In this document: in pieces, positions 1-10,051 of the stretch
Position numbering within the stretch: the first letter of the stretch is position 1
How the letters are laid out: every line of letters starts with the position of its first letter
Source: Verrucomicrobiales bacterium
Lineage (GTDB): Bacteria > Verrucomicrobiota > Verrucomicrobiia > Limisphaerales > JAYPXF01
Assembly: GCA_002715965.1 (NCBI GenBank)
Contig: PBAL01000087.1
Coordinates: 1-64,000, forward strand
DNA: 64,000 nucleotides
Direction of reading: 5' to 3'
Made by a program: the position numbers and the translations under genes
The notes under the pieces: model-generated
What the model saw: only the letters and a program-made list of their open reading frames with translations
Told to the model about the DNA's origin: nothing
Databases searched by the model: none

Positions 1-3000
1 CGCTACTACGCCGGCAATCCGACAAACGTGTTTGACGCGCCGGTGACGAAAGTTGAGGCGAACACACTCAACAGCTTGGCGTTCGATGATTGGGATGGAG
101 ATTCCTTGTTGGACATCCTGTTTGGAAACAACGCCTCGCAAGTGCGGGCAATTCCGAACACGGGCATCTCCGCATTCAGCTCGTGGACGGCCACGGATCT
201 CGCGACCATCGCCTCGTCGCTGGGAGATATCTTCGCCGCAGACCTCGATGGAGACGGCAAGGACGACCTCGTGGCCGTTCAGGATGACGGCGGAACGGGA
301 CGGTTCAGCGTGATCCGCAATGGCCAATCGGAAGTCGGCCCAGGTGGCAATGTTGCCTTCAATGGACGGACACTCACCTTCGGACCCGGTGAGACCAACA
401 AGTCATTCTCGCTCACGGTGCTGGACGATCTAGTCGTCAATTCGGGCACGCGAACGGTGAACCTGCAGGTCACCACGAACACGCCTTCATCCCTGCCTTC
501 GGGAGATGCGACGAACAGTCCGGCAAACGCACAGATCGTGCTTGTGGATAATGAGATCGAACTGGTTTTTGCGGCGGGCGCAGTAAACGTAAACGAGGGC
601 GCCACCAACGCCACGGTGACGGTCAATCGCAATGGAGATACGAATGCGGTCGTTACCGTCGATATCACCACGGTTGCGTCGGGCACGGGCATCGATGGCA
701 TCCACTTCATCGGCGCCAGCAATACGCTGACCTTCGGATTGGGCGTGAGTTCGCTCACCTTTGATATCCCGGTGATCAACAACACGATCCCCAGCGGTTC
801 GCGCACCTTCGATGTCGTCCTCCTGAATCCCGGTGGACCGTTCGGGACCCAGTTGGGTACGCCGAATACCGCCACGGTCACGATCAACGACGATGACCCG
901 ACCCCGATCGCCGGCAGCCGGGATCCGTCCTTCTTCAGCGTGTTCGATGGATCGGTGCTCACCTTGGATATTCATGATGAGGCGGATACCAACCGTATTG
1001 GAAAACTGGTTGTTGGCGGTTCGTTCGGCACGGTCAATAGCATCACACGCAACGGACTGGTGCGTTTGAACCGGGACGGTTCACTGGATCTGACCTTTTC
1101 GGGAGGAAGTGGCGCCAATGGCGATGTCCGCGCGGTCAAGATTCAGGACGACGGACAGATTGTTGTTGGTGGGGCATTCACCACCTACTCCAGTGATGTG
1201 GCTGATGGCCCGTATATCGTGCGCCTGGCGCCGGATGGAACGGTCGATTCGTTGTTCCGGTCCGGTGCAAATGATGGTCCAAACAATCCGCTGAACGCCG
1301 TGGCCATTCAACCTGATGGCAAGATTCTCATAGGCGGCAGTTTCACTGAATTTGATGGCACGCCCGCGCCATTCATCGCACGACTGAATCCCAACGGACA
1401 GTTGGACCTGAGCTTCAACACCGGTGTTGGTCCGAACGGAACAGTTCGGGATATCGAGGTGATGCCCAACGGCGACATAGTGATTGGTGGTGATTTCGGT
1501 ACCGTGGCTGGCATCAGCAGTCCGCGGGTCGCCGTATTGACCACGAACGGTCTTGTCGACACGGCTTTCGGTATCCAACTCGGTACAGGACCAAATGGGC
1601 CGGTGTTTGACGTGGCGATCCAGGACGGGACGAATGTGGTATTTGCCGGACAGTTTTCCAGTGTCGGTCCGAATGCCCGCGGCAACATTGCGCGGATGAC
1701 GAACGGAGTGTTCGACCTCGCTTGGGCGCCGATGTTTGATGGCGCGATCAATGCGTTGCACGTTGACTCGGACGGGTTCATTACCGTGGGCGGTGCGTTC
1801 AGCACACTGGACAGCCTGCCGCGCGAACGGATTGCCCGCCTCAGCGCCGATGGGGCTCTCGACCCGACCATCAATTTTGGGTTCGGAGCGAACAACGATG
1901 TCAATGCAGTGCTGCAGCAGTTCTTTGACGATCACTTTGTTGTGGGTGGTGCGTTTACCGAGTTTGACCGACTCAGGCGTGACCGTCTCGTCCGCCTGCA
2001 CGGACGAGGCAATCTTGGGCCGGGCAACATCTCATTCGCAGAGACGAACTATATTCATGCGGAATCCATCAACGCGACCATCACTCTCCGACGTGAGGGA
2101 GGTCTGCAGGGGACGGTGAGTGCCCAGGTGAATACCGCCGATGGCACGGCCACAGCCGGTGCTGACTATGCCAGCACCAGCCAGACGATGGTGTTTACGT
2201 CCGGTGAATTCCAGAAGACCTTGTTGGTTCCGCAACTGGAAGATCTTTTGGTTGAAGGCAACGAGACTGTGAATCTCAGCCTGAGCAACCCGCAAGGCGG
2301 AGCAGGATTGGGCACGATTCCGACCGCGACGCAGGTCATCAGGGACAATGATTCTACGCTGATGTTTCGGGCGCCTGAATTCACCGTTGCCGAATCAACC
2401 GCCACCGGGGTGGTGCATGTAGCGCGACTCGGCGGTCTTGAAGGCGTGGTGACCGTCGGTATTCAAACCACGGTCAACGGCACGGCGACCGCTGGCAGTG
2501 ACTTTGTCGCGACGAACGATACCATTACCTTCACCGATGGGCAGACGAATGTCAGCTTCGAGGTGATTATCATCGACGACATCTTTGTTGAAGGAACCGA
2601 ATCGGTTGACCTGGCCCTGGCGAATCCCGGCGGTCAGGGAAGTTCGACTGCGGTCCTCGGCGCGAATGACACGGCGTCCCTGAACATCGTCGACGATGAC
2701 TTTGCCCCGGGAACGCTTCAATTCACCGCGACGGACTTCGTGGTGAGCGAGGATGGAACGAATCTGATTGTCGTCGCCGAACGGACGGCCGGTTCCCTCG
2801 GGCAGGTGTTCGTCGATTTCACCATGACAACCACCGGGGTTGGAATCGGGCACGCAACCCCGGGAGTCGATCACGGTGTGACCAATGGTACGCTCAGCTG
2901 GGCGGATGGGGTGGTGACTCCGCAGCAGATCATCGTTCCGCTTGTGGATGATGGCCTGGTGGAAGGGACGGAAACTCTTTTGTTCCAATTGAGCAATCCT

Positions 3001-6000
3001 CAGAACGGGGCGCTGCTGGGCATTTCCAATGCCACGGCACATATCGTTGATAATGACGGCGTGGTTCAGTTCCAGATCGACATGAGCAGCGTGTCTGAGA
3101 CTGCAGGGACGGCGTCGATCCTGGTTACTCGGTCCGGTGCCGTCGCGAATGATGTTGACGTGATCTACGCCACGACCAACACCGGCACGGCAACTCCGAG
3201 CATCGACTTTACTCCCCGGACCGGAACCCTTGACTTCACGCCGGGCCTGGTGACCACGAACATCGATGTGGCCATTATCGACGATACCTTGGCCGAACCG
3301 GCCGAGACCATCGTGGTGACCTTGTTCCAGGTGGTTGGAAATGCCTTCCTCGGGAGCAGAACAAACCATGTGGTGTCGATCTTGGACAATGATATCAGCC
3401 TCCAGTTTCTGACCAATGCGTTCGTGGTGAACGAGAGCGTTCCGAATGCCTCGATTACTATCACACGAAGCGGTGATCCCAACCAGACCGTCGCAGTGAC
3501 CTATTCAACGACGGATAACAGCGCGACCGCTGCGCTTGACTATCAGCCGGCGAATGGAGTTTTGACCTTCAATCCGACGGAAACCGTAAAGACTTTCACC
3601 ATTGGCATCCTCCCAGATGGCAATGTGGAAGGAAACGAGGTCGTCAATCTTGACTTGAGTCTACCTACGGGCGGCGCCGTTCTGGGGCCGATCCCAAGTG
3701 CGACACTGACTATCACCGATGATGACACGAGTGTGTCCATCACCCCGGTCGCCACTGTGACAGAAGGTCAGACCGCGACAATCACGGTTGTTCGCGGTGG
3801 TCTTGAAACCACGGCGTTCCAGGTGAATTTCGAAGCGACCGATGGGACGGCAGTTGCGCCGGCCGATTACACGGCGACGAACGGCATCCTGAACTTTGGC
3901 GCGGGTGAGATTGTGAAGACCTTCACCGTGCCGACCCAGCCGAACTCAGTCGCTTCCGGTGACAAGACGGTGAATCTGCGGATTTTCAATCCGACCTCGG
4001 GTGTGGAACTGGGCTCGAATCCGATGGACTTGCTGGTGATCAAGGACGACGAAGTCTTTGTCGAGTTTGCCCAGCCGGCATTGAGCTTCCTGGAGTCTCC
4101 TGCCAACGTCTCCACGCAGGTCTTCGCGGAGATCATCAAGCTGGGCGCATTGGAATCCAATGTGAACGTCAATGTGACCATGCTGAGCGCCGGGGCGACA
4201 CCGGGTGTCGATTTCGTCGCCTTCACCAGCGACTTCAATATACCGAGCGGCGCTTCAAACGTGTTTATTCCGATTCAGCTGTTGGAGGAAACACCACCGG
4301 AAGCTGAATTGGATGAACTGGCCCTGTTGAGAATCAACTCTGTGTCCAACGGTGCGATCGGAACAACCGTGACCAATGTGGTCACGATTGTGGACGATGA
4401 ACGCGTGGGCAGCATCGATTCCGATTTCGCCGTTGATCCCGGTGCGGACAATACTGTGGACGATGTGGCCTTGTATCCGTTTGGATCACCGCACTTTGGG
4501 AAGGCCATCATCGTCGGTGACTTCCAGGAGGTAAACGGTACCAATGCAATCCGCGTCGCCCGTCTCAATGCCGACGGCACCTTGGATACAGGCTTTGGTG
4601 CAGGATTGATTCCGAACAACTTCGTGAGCACGGTGGCGATCTTGCCGACGGATGAAATCCTCATCGGCGGTGGTTTCACGGCAATCAATGGCGTGGCGCA
4701 ATCTCGCTTCGCGCGTCTCACGCCGACCGGCACACTCGACACAAACTACAACAACGGGAACGCCATCAGTGGTGCGGCTGTATTGGATATTCACCTCCAG
4801 AGTGACGGCAAGGCCCTGCTTGGCGGTGTCTTCAGCCAGTATGACGGAAATCAAGCAGGCAACCTGGTACGGGTCAATGCAGATGGTGCTTATGACAATA
4901 CGTTCACCAGCTCCCCTGGCGCAGATAGCGCGGTCTACGCTCTCGAGGTCGTGGATGCAACAGGGGATATCTACGTTGGCGGGTTGTTCAACTCCATTAA
5001 CGGACTGGCCCAGAATCGAATCGCCAGATTGAATTCCGCCGGTACTGCGGATGCCGGGTTCAATCCTGTGTTGGGAGGCGCCACTCGTGAAATCCGCTCG
5101 ATCATCGCCGACACGAATGACGTGCTCATTGCCGGTGCTTTCACCGGCGTTGGCGTACAGACCCGGACCAACATCGCACGCCTCCTGCTGGATGGTACGG
5201 TGGATCCGAGTTTCGCGCCTGCCACCTTTGCGGACAGCACGATCCGAAGCATGGCTCTCGATTCGTTTGATCGTATCTTCATCGGCGGGGCATTTGATTC
5301 GGTGAACGGTCAGTCACGGAGCGGGATCGCTAGAATCCAGGGCGATGGCAGTCTTGATATCACATTCCTGCCTGGCAACGGATTCAATGGCGTGGTTCGT
5401 TCGCTTGAAGCGCGTTTGTCGGGACGCGTTCTGGTGGGAGGTGTCTTCACGGAGAAGAACGGGATCACCCGACACCGGGTCGCCCAGTTGAACGGAGATC
5501 CCGGGCAGGTGGAAGTGGATGTCCCCGTGCTTGCTTCTCTGGAGCGGAATACAAACGTGGTTATATCGATGCATCGGTTTGACGGCTTGAGCGGCAGCTT
5601 GACGGTCGACTTTACCCTTGTGTCTGCCGACACAAATGCTCTGCCGGGCGTTGACTTCGTAGCGACGAACGGCCAAGCCACGTTTGCGCCTGGACAGACG
5701 AACCTGAGCGTCACGGTGCACCTGATCCACGACCAGGTTCCGGAGGCCAGTGAGATCGTCAACTTCCAGCTGACCGCGGCGCAGGGTGGGTTCCTCGGCG
5801 CGGCCACGAATACCGCGATCACGATCCAAGATGATGACAGCATTGCTGAGTTCGATGTGACTTCGACCAATGTCTCCGTTCTGGAAAATGTTGGCACGGT
5901 CACGCTGGACCTGACCCGCACAGGCATTACCGACACCACCTTGACGGTGGATTACCGGACGATGGATGGGACCGCATTGAATGCCGTGGACTATGCCGGC

Positions 6001-9000
6001 GCGACCAATAGTGTGGTGTTCGGCGTCGGGGTGACCAGTGCATCAATCGGAATCGAGATCTTCAACGACCAATTGCTCGAATCGGATCGCGACTTCTTCT
6101 TACAACTCTTGCAACTCCAGCTCAACCAGCAGGCATCGTTGGGACTTCGCACGAACGCTCAGGTCACAATTCTTAACAACGACTCGTCATTTGACCTGAC
6201 CCCGACCACTCATGTGGTGGCAGAAAACATCGGCAGCGTCGCGTTTACCGTGAATCGAACCGGCTACGCCGGCAACTCTGTTGACGTGAACTACAGCACC
6301 GCTGATGGGCTTCCGCCTGCGGGTGCGCAAGACGGTTCGGACTACAACGCACTGGCGGGCACTGTGACGTTCGCTGCTACTGAGACCAGCAAGCCGTTGT
6401 CGATAAACATTCTGAACGACAAGATACTGGAGCCGGTTGAGACCTTTACGTTCAGCCTCACCGGAGCCGTCGGTGAAGGTACGCTCGGCACACAGACCGT
6501 GGCCACGGTGACCATCAATGACAACGACAGCCTGTTCAGTTTCACGACCCCGGCGGTCACCGTGAACGAGAGCGATGGAGTTGGAAATCCGACGATCGTT
6601 CCGCTGACGATATCCAGAACAGGGAACGTCGGAAGCTCCGTTACTTTGCCGGTCAATACCGTGAACGGCACGGCATTCTCCGTGCTGGACTACAATGCCC
6701 TTACTGCCAGTCTGATTTTCGGGCCGGGCCAAGTTTCCACGAATATCTCCGTGGTGCTGGTCAATGACACCGTGGTTGAGACATCCGAGAATCTCACTGT
6801 GGATATGGGTGTTCCCATTGGGGAGGCCGCCCTGGGTGCGATCGCCTCCACCGTGATCAATATCGACGATGACGACAGTTCACTTGGCTTTGAAATTGCG
6901 GCCACCACCAATTCCGAGAATACAGGTGTGGTGAACGTGGTCGTCACCCGTACGGGCAACGTGAACAGCCAGGTGAGGGTTGGGTATCAGATGGCTGACG
7001 GCACGGCACGGGCAGGTGAGGACTACGTCTCGCAGCCGGGCGAGCTTACGTTCAATGCAGGTGTCACCAGCCAGACCATACCGGTGACACTTCTGAACGA
7101 CCAGTTCGTCGAAGGCCAGGAGCAGTTCAGCATTGTCCTTGTGTTTGTGACGCTGGGGCAGGCGAACGTGAACCCCGCGGCCATGACCTTTAACATGGTG
7201 ATTGATGACGACGACAGCTCCATCCGCTTTACCCAGTCGACCATCAGCCGCGTCGAACGGAACACCAACGTACTCATCAGCGTGGAACGCGTGGGCAACC
7301 TCACCGGATCGGTTTCCGCGGACTACTTCTATACGACGGACAACGCGTTCATTAACGGTGATTTCGTGGCGACCACGGGAACGGTTGTCTTTGCGGACGG
7401 ACAATCCACCGCGACGATCACCAACCACCTGATCAACGACCAGATCGTGGACCAACCGTTTACGAATCGTGAGTCCTTCTTCCTCAATCTCACCAATGCG
7501 GTGGGCGAGTCGAGCGTGGGGACACCGAACCAGATACGGATTGACATCCTTGATGACGACGCACTGATCGAGTTCATCTCAACCAACTTCGTCGCGCTAG
7601 AAAGCATCGGCACCGCCAACGGCATACTCAACGTTGACGTAAGCCGTCAGCGGGACTTCGGCAGTGAGGTCCGGATTTCCTACAGCTTCGGCACCAACCT
7701 TTCCGCGGTGCCTGGAGTCGATTTTGATCCGACCGCTGGAACCGGCGAACTCATATTCGGGACGAATGTGACGAACCAGACGATTCAGATACCGCTCTTT
7801 AACGACACGGTGTTGGAGTCGAACAAAATCTTCACCGTGACGCTTCACTCTCCGCAGGGTGAGGCCGCAATTGGTCCGAGAGGACTGACAACCGTGACGA
7901 TCCAGGATGACGACAGTGAGGTGAATCTGCCAAACTCGTTCATCCCGTTGCCGGAATCGTTCGGACGATTCACGTTCTCTATCACCCGGTTTGGCGACAC
8001 GAATCTGCCTGTTTCGGTTGATGTGGTGCCGATCGACTACTCCCAGATCAGCCCCGCCGTCCTGTCGACGACCGTTGGTCAGGATTATCCGGATTTGACG
8101 ACCACCCTCACATTCGGCCCGGGCGAAATTTCCAAGGATGTGAGCTTGGACGTGATTGACGATATGCTCGAGGAAGGCATCGAGCAATTGAAGATCGTGC
8201 TCACGAACTTCTCCGGCGAGGTCACCAACGGCGTGCAATCTGACATGGATATCCAGATCAGCGACAATGATTTCCGGATTATTCGCACGGCTGGCTGGCA
8301 TCTGGTCAGCGAGAGCTTCCTCCCGACCAACAATGCCATCGATCCGGGTGAAACGGTCACTGTCGCGCTTGGTTTGCGGAATCTCGGCAATGTCGGTGGC
8401 ATCAACGTGACTGGCCGCTTGCTGAACGCCAACGGCGTCATCAACGCGAGTCCGCCGGTGAACTACGCATCGATTCCGACCGGGAACGTTGCCGTGAGCA
8501 ATCTGTTCACGTTCACGGCCGGCGCCGTCCCGCAGATTCGAGCCCAGCTGGAGCTTTCCGACAGCGAGGGATTGGTGACCGAAGCGGGACAGCCATTGGA
8601 TTTCCTCATCGATCTCGGCGTGCCATACACATTTGACAACAGCGCGTTGATTACGATTCCGGAGACCGTCAGTGTGCCGGCTGTGGGCAAGGCCTCGCCA
8701 TATCCGGCAACCATTTCGGTGACCGGTGTGGAAGGCTTGGTGAACCGTGTGAAGGTAAAACTAAATCGCCTGACTCACACCTGGCCGGCTGATCTGGACA
8801 TCCTGCTGGTCGCACCCAGCGGGCAATCCGTCTTGTTGATGTCTGATGCCGGCAGTGGCAACAGCGTCAACAACGCCACGCTGACCTTCGACGACAATGC
8901 GCTGTTGGAACTGCCGAATGAGGCGGGGTTGATCGTCTCAACGTCGTACCGTCCAACTGACTATGCTCCGCAGGATTTCTTCCCGGCACCGGCGCCGCAA

Positions 9001-9738
9001 GGGCCTTACACCAACGGGCTGAATGACCTCTCGGGCATCAATCCCAATGGCACCTGGTCGTTGTATGTCTACGATGATACCGATCTCAGCTTTGGTAATC
9101 TCCTTGAGGGATGGTCGCTGGAGCTGAACTCGGTCAACGGCCAGGCCGATGTGGCCGCAAACACTGTGGTCGCACCCAATCCGGCCTCGATCGGTCCGTT
9201 GTCGTTCCAAACGACGATCACGAATAACGGCCCGAACCTCGCGACGTCGGTGATCTTCACGAATGTATTGCCAGCAGGGCTGACGCTACAGACCGCACAG
9301 AGCACGGTGGGAACGGCGACCACGCCGGCCACCAACGCTGTGCTGGTGTCGATCGGAGATCTGCCGGTCGGTACGAATGTCTTCGTGACGGTTACGGCAC
9401 TGGCAGCGACGAACGGTGTGTTCACCGTTGCAGGCCGTGTTTCCAGCGCAGATGTCGATGTAAATCAGGGCAATAACAATGCAGATGCAACGGTTGTCGT
9501 TGCGCAGATCGGTACGTTCGGGCTGATCGGTCTCAGACAGCCGGACGACAGCTTCCAAGTTACGCTGACCAATGCGTTCCCTGGACGGGTTTACACGTTC
9601 CAGAGTACGACGAACCCGGGCAGCGCGGCTGTCTGGACGTCGGTCGCAGTTTCCAATGCAGTTGGTACCACGGTGATCGTGGTTGATACGAACGCGGTTG
9701 GGCAGCAGAGGCTGATCTACCGTGCGAGAGAGAACTGA
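1..9738 (+). CDS. Giant Calx-beta / delta-60 repeat secreted protein (5' end outside window)
   Basis: The frame is open from base 1, so the start and any signal peptide lie outside; the GTG at 28 is only the first start-like codon. Modules in order: an FG-GAP/VCBS-like segment with acidic DxDxDG loops (about nt 61-300); two Calx-beta-like domains to about 900; seven delta-60 repeats (914-2010); seven Calx-beta domains to about 4400; seven more delta-60 repeats (4408-5510); about eight Calx-beta domains to 8270; a CARDB-like beta domain to 8640; a proprotein-convertase-type P-domain (8640-9130); a DUF11 repeat (9140-9510); and a C-terminal module ending LIYRAREN. Calx-beta units are recognised by the VNE/VSE start, the 'GTATAGxDY' core and the closing 'TIxDDD' acidic motif, which in known members binds calcium. 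The protein is presumably extracellular and its function is unknown. No LPXTG or PEP-CTERM anchor is visible. Confidence 0.9.
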   Translation, partial: RYYAGNPTNVFDAPVTKVEANTLNSLAFDDWDGDSLLDILFGNNASQVRAIPNTGISAFSSWTATDLATIASSLGDIFAADLDGDGKDDLVAVQDDGGTGRFSVIRNGQSEVGPGGNVAFNGRTLTFGPGETNKSFSLTVLDDLVVNSGTRTVNLQVTTNTPSSLPSGDATNSPANAQIVLVDNEIELVFAAGAVNVNEGATNATVTVNRNGDTNAVVTVDITTVASGTGIDGIHFIGASNTLTFGLGVSSLTFDIPVINNTIPSGSRTFDVVLLNPGGPFGTQLGTPNTATVTINDDDPTPIAGSRDPSFFSVFDGSVLTLDIHDEADTNRIGKLVVGGSFGTVNSITRNGLVRLNRDGSLDLTFSGGSGANGDVRAVKIQDDGQIVVGGAFTTYSSDVADGPYIVRLAPDGTVDSLFRSGANDGPNNPLNAVAIQPDGKILIGGSFTEFDGTPAPFIARLNPNGQLDLSFNTGVGPNGTVRDIEVMPNGDIVIGGDFGTVAGISSPRVAVLTTNGLVDTAFGIQLGTGPNGPVFDVAIQDGTNVVFAGQFSSVGPNARGNIARMTNGVFDLAWAPMFDGAINALHVDSDGFITVGGAFSTLDSLPRERIARLSADGALDPTINFGFGANNDVNAVLQQFFDDHFVVGGAFTEFDRLRRDRLVRLHGRGNLGPGNISFAETNYIHAESINATITLRREGGLQGTVSAQVNTADGTATAGADYASTSQTMVFTSGEFQKTLLVPQLEDLLVEGNETVNLSLSNPQGGAGLGTIPTATQVIRDNDSTLMFRAPEFTVAESTATGVVHVARLGGLEGVVTVGIQTTVNGTATAGSDFVATNDTITFTDGQTNVSFEVIIIDDIFVEGTESVDLALANPGGQGSSTAVLGANDTASLNIVDDDFAPGTLQFTATDFVVSEDGTNLIVVAERTAGSLGQVFVDFTMTTTGVGIGHATPGVDHGVTNGTLSWADGVVTPQQIIVPLVDDGLVEGTETLLFQLSNPQNGALLGISNATAHIVDNDGVVQFQIDMSSVSETAGTASILVTRSGAVANDVDVIYATTNTGTATPSIDFTPRTGTLDFTPGLVTTNIDVAIIDDTLAEPAETIVVTLFQVVGNAFLGSRTNHVVSILDNDISLQFLTNAFVVNESVPNASITITRSGDPNQTVAVTYSTTDNSATAALDYQPANGVLTFNPTETVKTFTIGILPDGNVEGNEVVNLDLSLPTGGAVLGPIPSATLTITDDDTSVSITPVATVTEGQTATITVVRGGLETTAFQVNFEATDGTAVAPADYTATNGILNFGAGEIVKTFTVPTQPNSVASGDKTVNLRIFNPTSGVELGSNPMDLLVIKDDEVFVEFAQPALSFLESPANVSTQVFAEIIKLGALESNVNVNVTMLSAGATPGVDFVAFTSDFNIPSGASNVFIPIQLLEETPPEAELDELALLRINSVSNGAIGTTVTNVVTIVDDERVGSIDSDFAVDPGADNTVDDVALYPFGSPHFGKAIIVGDFQEVNGTNAIRVARLNADGTLDTGFGAGLIPNNFVSTVAILPTDEILIGGGFTAINGVAQSRFARLTPTGTLDTNYNNGNAISGAAVLDIHLQSDGKALLGGVFSQYDGNQAGNLVRVNADGAYDNTFTSSPGADSAVYALEVVDATGDIYVGGLFNSINGLAQNRIARLNSAGTADAGFNPVLGGATREIRSIIADTNDVLIAGAFTGVGVQTRTNIARLLLDGTVDPSFAPATFADSTIRSMALDSFDRIFIGGAFDSVNGQSRSGIARIQGDGSLDITFLPGNGFNGVVRSLEARLSGRVLVGGVFTEKNGITRHRVAQLNGDPGQVEVDVPVLASLERNTNVVISMHRFDGLSGSLTVDFTLVSADTNALPGVDFVATNGQATFAPGQTNLSVTVHLIHDQVPEASEIVNFQLTAAQGGFLGAATNTAITIQDDDSIAEFDVTSTNVSVLENVGTVTLDLTRTGITDTTLTVDYRTMDGTALNAVDYAGATNSVVFGVGVTSASIGIEIFNDQLLESDRDFFLQLLQLQLNQQASLGLRTNAQVTILNNDSSFDLTPTTHVVAENIGSVAFTVNRTGYAGNSVDVNYSTADGLPPAGAQDGSDYNALAGTVTFAATETSKPLSINILNDKILEPVETFTFSLTGAVGEGTLGTQTVATVTINDNDSLFSFTTPAVTVNESDGVGNPTIVPLTISRTGNVGSSVTLPVNTVNGTAFSVLDYNALTASLIFGPGQVSTNISVVLVNDTVVETSENLTVDMGVPIGEAALGAIASTVINIDDDDSSLGFEIAATTNSENTGVVNVVVTRTGNVNSQVRVGYQMADGTARAGEDYVSQPGELTFNAGVTSQTIPVTLLNDQFVEGQEQFSIVLVFVTLGQANVNPAAMTFNMVIDDDDSSIRFTQSTISRVERNTNVLISVERVGNLTGSVSADYFYTTDNAFINGDFVATTGTVVFADGQSTATITNHLINDQIVDQPFTNRESFFLNLTNAVGESSVGTPNQIRIDILDDDALIEFISTNFVALESIGTANGILNVDVSRQRDFGSEVRISYSFGTNLSAVPGVDFDPTAGTGELIFGTNVTNQTIQIPLFNDTVLESNKIFTVTLHSPQGEAAIGPRGLTTVTIQDDDSEVNLPNSFIPLPESFGRFTFSITRFGDTNLPVSVDVVPIDYSQISPAVLSTTVGQDYPDLTTTLTFGPGEISKDVSLDVIDDMLEEGIEQLKIVLTNFSGEVTNGVQSDMDIQISDNDFRIIRTAGWHLVSESFLPTNNAIDPGETVTVALGLRNLGNVGGINVTGRLLNANGVINASPPVNYASIPTGNVAVSNLFTFTAGAVPQIRAQLELSDSEGLVTEAGQPLDFLIDLGVPYTFDNSALITIPETVSVPAVGKASPYPATISVTGVEGLVNRVKVKLNRLTHTWPADLDILLVAPSGQSVLLMSDAGSGNSVNNATLTFDDNALLELPNEAGLIVSTSYRPTDYAPQDFFPAPAPQGPYTNGLNDLSGINPNGTWSLYVYDDTDLSFGNLLEGWSLELNSVNGQADVAANTVVAPNPASIGPLSFQTTITNNGPNLATSVIFTNVLPAGLTLQTAQSTVGTATTPATNAVLVSIGDLPVGTNVFVTVTALAATNGVFTVAGRVSSADVDVNQGNNNADATVVVAQIGTFGLIGLRQPDDSFQVTLTNAFPGRVYTFQSTTNPGSAAVWTSVAVSNAVGTTVIVVDTNAVGQQRLIYRAREN
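914..2010 (+). repeat. Delta-60 repeat block, 7 repeats (gene 1, block 1)
   Basis: Seven copies of a roughly 50-60 residue repeat, each with a 'GGxF' or 'AGxF' core strand (VVGGSF, VVGGAF, LIGGSF, VIGGDF, VFAGQF, TVGGAF, VVGGAF) and an 'IARLNxDGxLDxxF' segment. It is flanked on both sides by Calx-beta domains. The number seven fits a closed beta-propeller, which is an inference from the count. Confidence 0.85.
4408..5510 (+). repeat. Delta-60 repeat block, 7 repeats (gene 1, block 2)
   Basis: Seven core strands in order: IIVGDF, LIGGGF, LLGGVF, YVGGLF, LIAGAF, FIGGAF, LVGGVF. It opens with 'GSIDSDF' directly after a Calx-beta closing motif and ends at 'VAQLNGD', followed by the next Calx-beta domain. 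Confidence 0.85.
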
Positions 9739-9757
9739 TCAGTCTCGACGGGATTCA

Positions 9758-9785
9758 AAGCTTCCGGGTACCCCCCCGGAAGCTT
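9758..9785 (+). terminator. Intrinsic terminator after giant gene 1
   Basis: A perfect 11-bp stem, AAGCTTCCGGG pairing with CCCGGAAGCTT around a 6-base loop (TACCCC), begins 20 bases after the stop codon of gene 1. The trailing T tract is interrupted (CGTTCGTTT), so Rho independence is likely rather than certain. It separates gene 1 from gene 2 transcriptionally. Confidence 0.75.
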
Positions 9786-10051
9786 CGTTCGTTTCCGAGA
9801 AGATTTGGCCGGAGTCAATCCAAAAAAGATTAGATAGTCTAATTTAATTAATGTAGAGCAAACATGCTAAGTCAGCGCCGGTAGGGACATTTCCGTATAA
9901 TGGACGCCGACGATAGTGCTTGATAGCGAACAGTTTGGTGAGCTAGGTTTCACCTCAATTTCGTGATTTTATGGGCATGTTTTGCCTGATTTTGTGAATT
10001 CAGAATCTGACCGTGGTACCGCTTTTCCATAAGAAATTGAAATCCAATCAC
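9786..10051. other. Intergenic region upstream of giant gene 2
   Basis: No supported gene lies here. The stretch holds an AT-rich patch (about 9820-9853) containing the short inverted repeat ATTAGA-TAG-TCTAAT (9829-9843), a perfect -10 consensus at 9896, and a further small dyad GGTGA...TCACC around 9937-9955. It is the obvious place for the promoter and control region of the gene 2 / gene 3 unit. Confidence 0.5.
9896..9901 (+). promoter_or_regulatory. Candidate -10 element for giant genes 2 and 3
   Basis: TATAAT matches the sigma-70 -10 consensus exactly and lies about 150 bases before the chosen ATG, implying a long 5' leader. I see no good -35 hexamer at 16-18 bases upstream, but an AT-rich stretch about 45-75 bases upstream could act as an UP element. 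This is a sequence match only. Confidence 0.3.

Noticed and set aside
10013-10051. GTG 10013 as the start of gene 2
   Set aside because: It adds 13 residues before a complete signal peptide that begins naturally at ATG 10052; not fully excluded.
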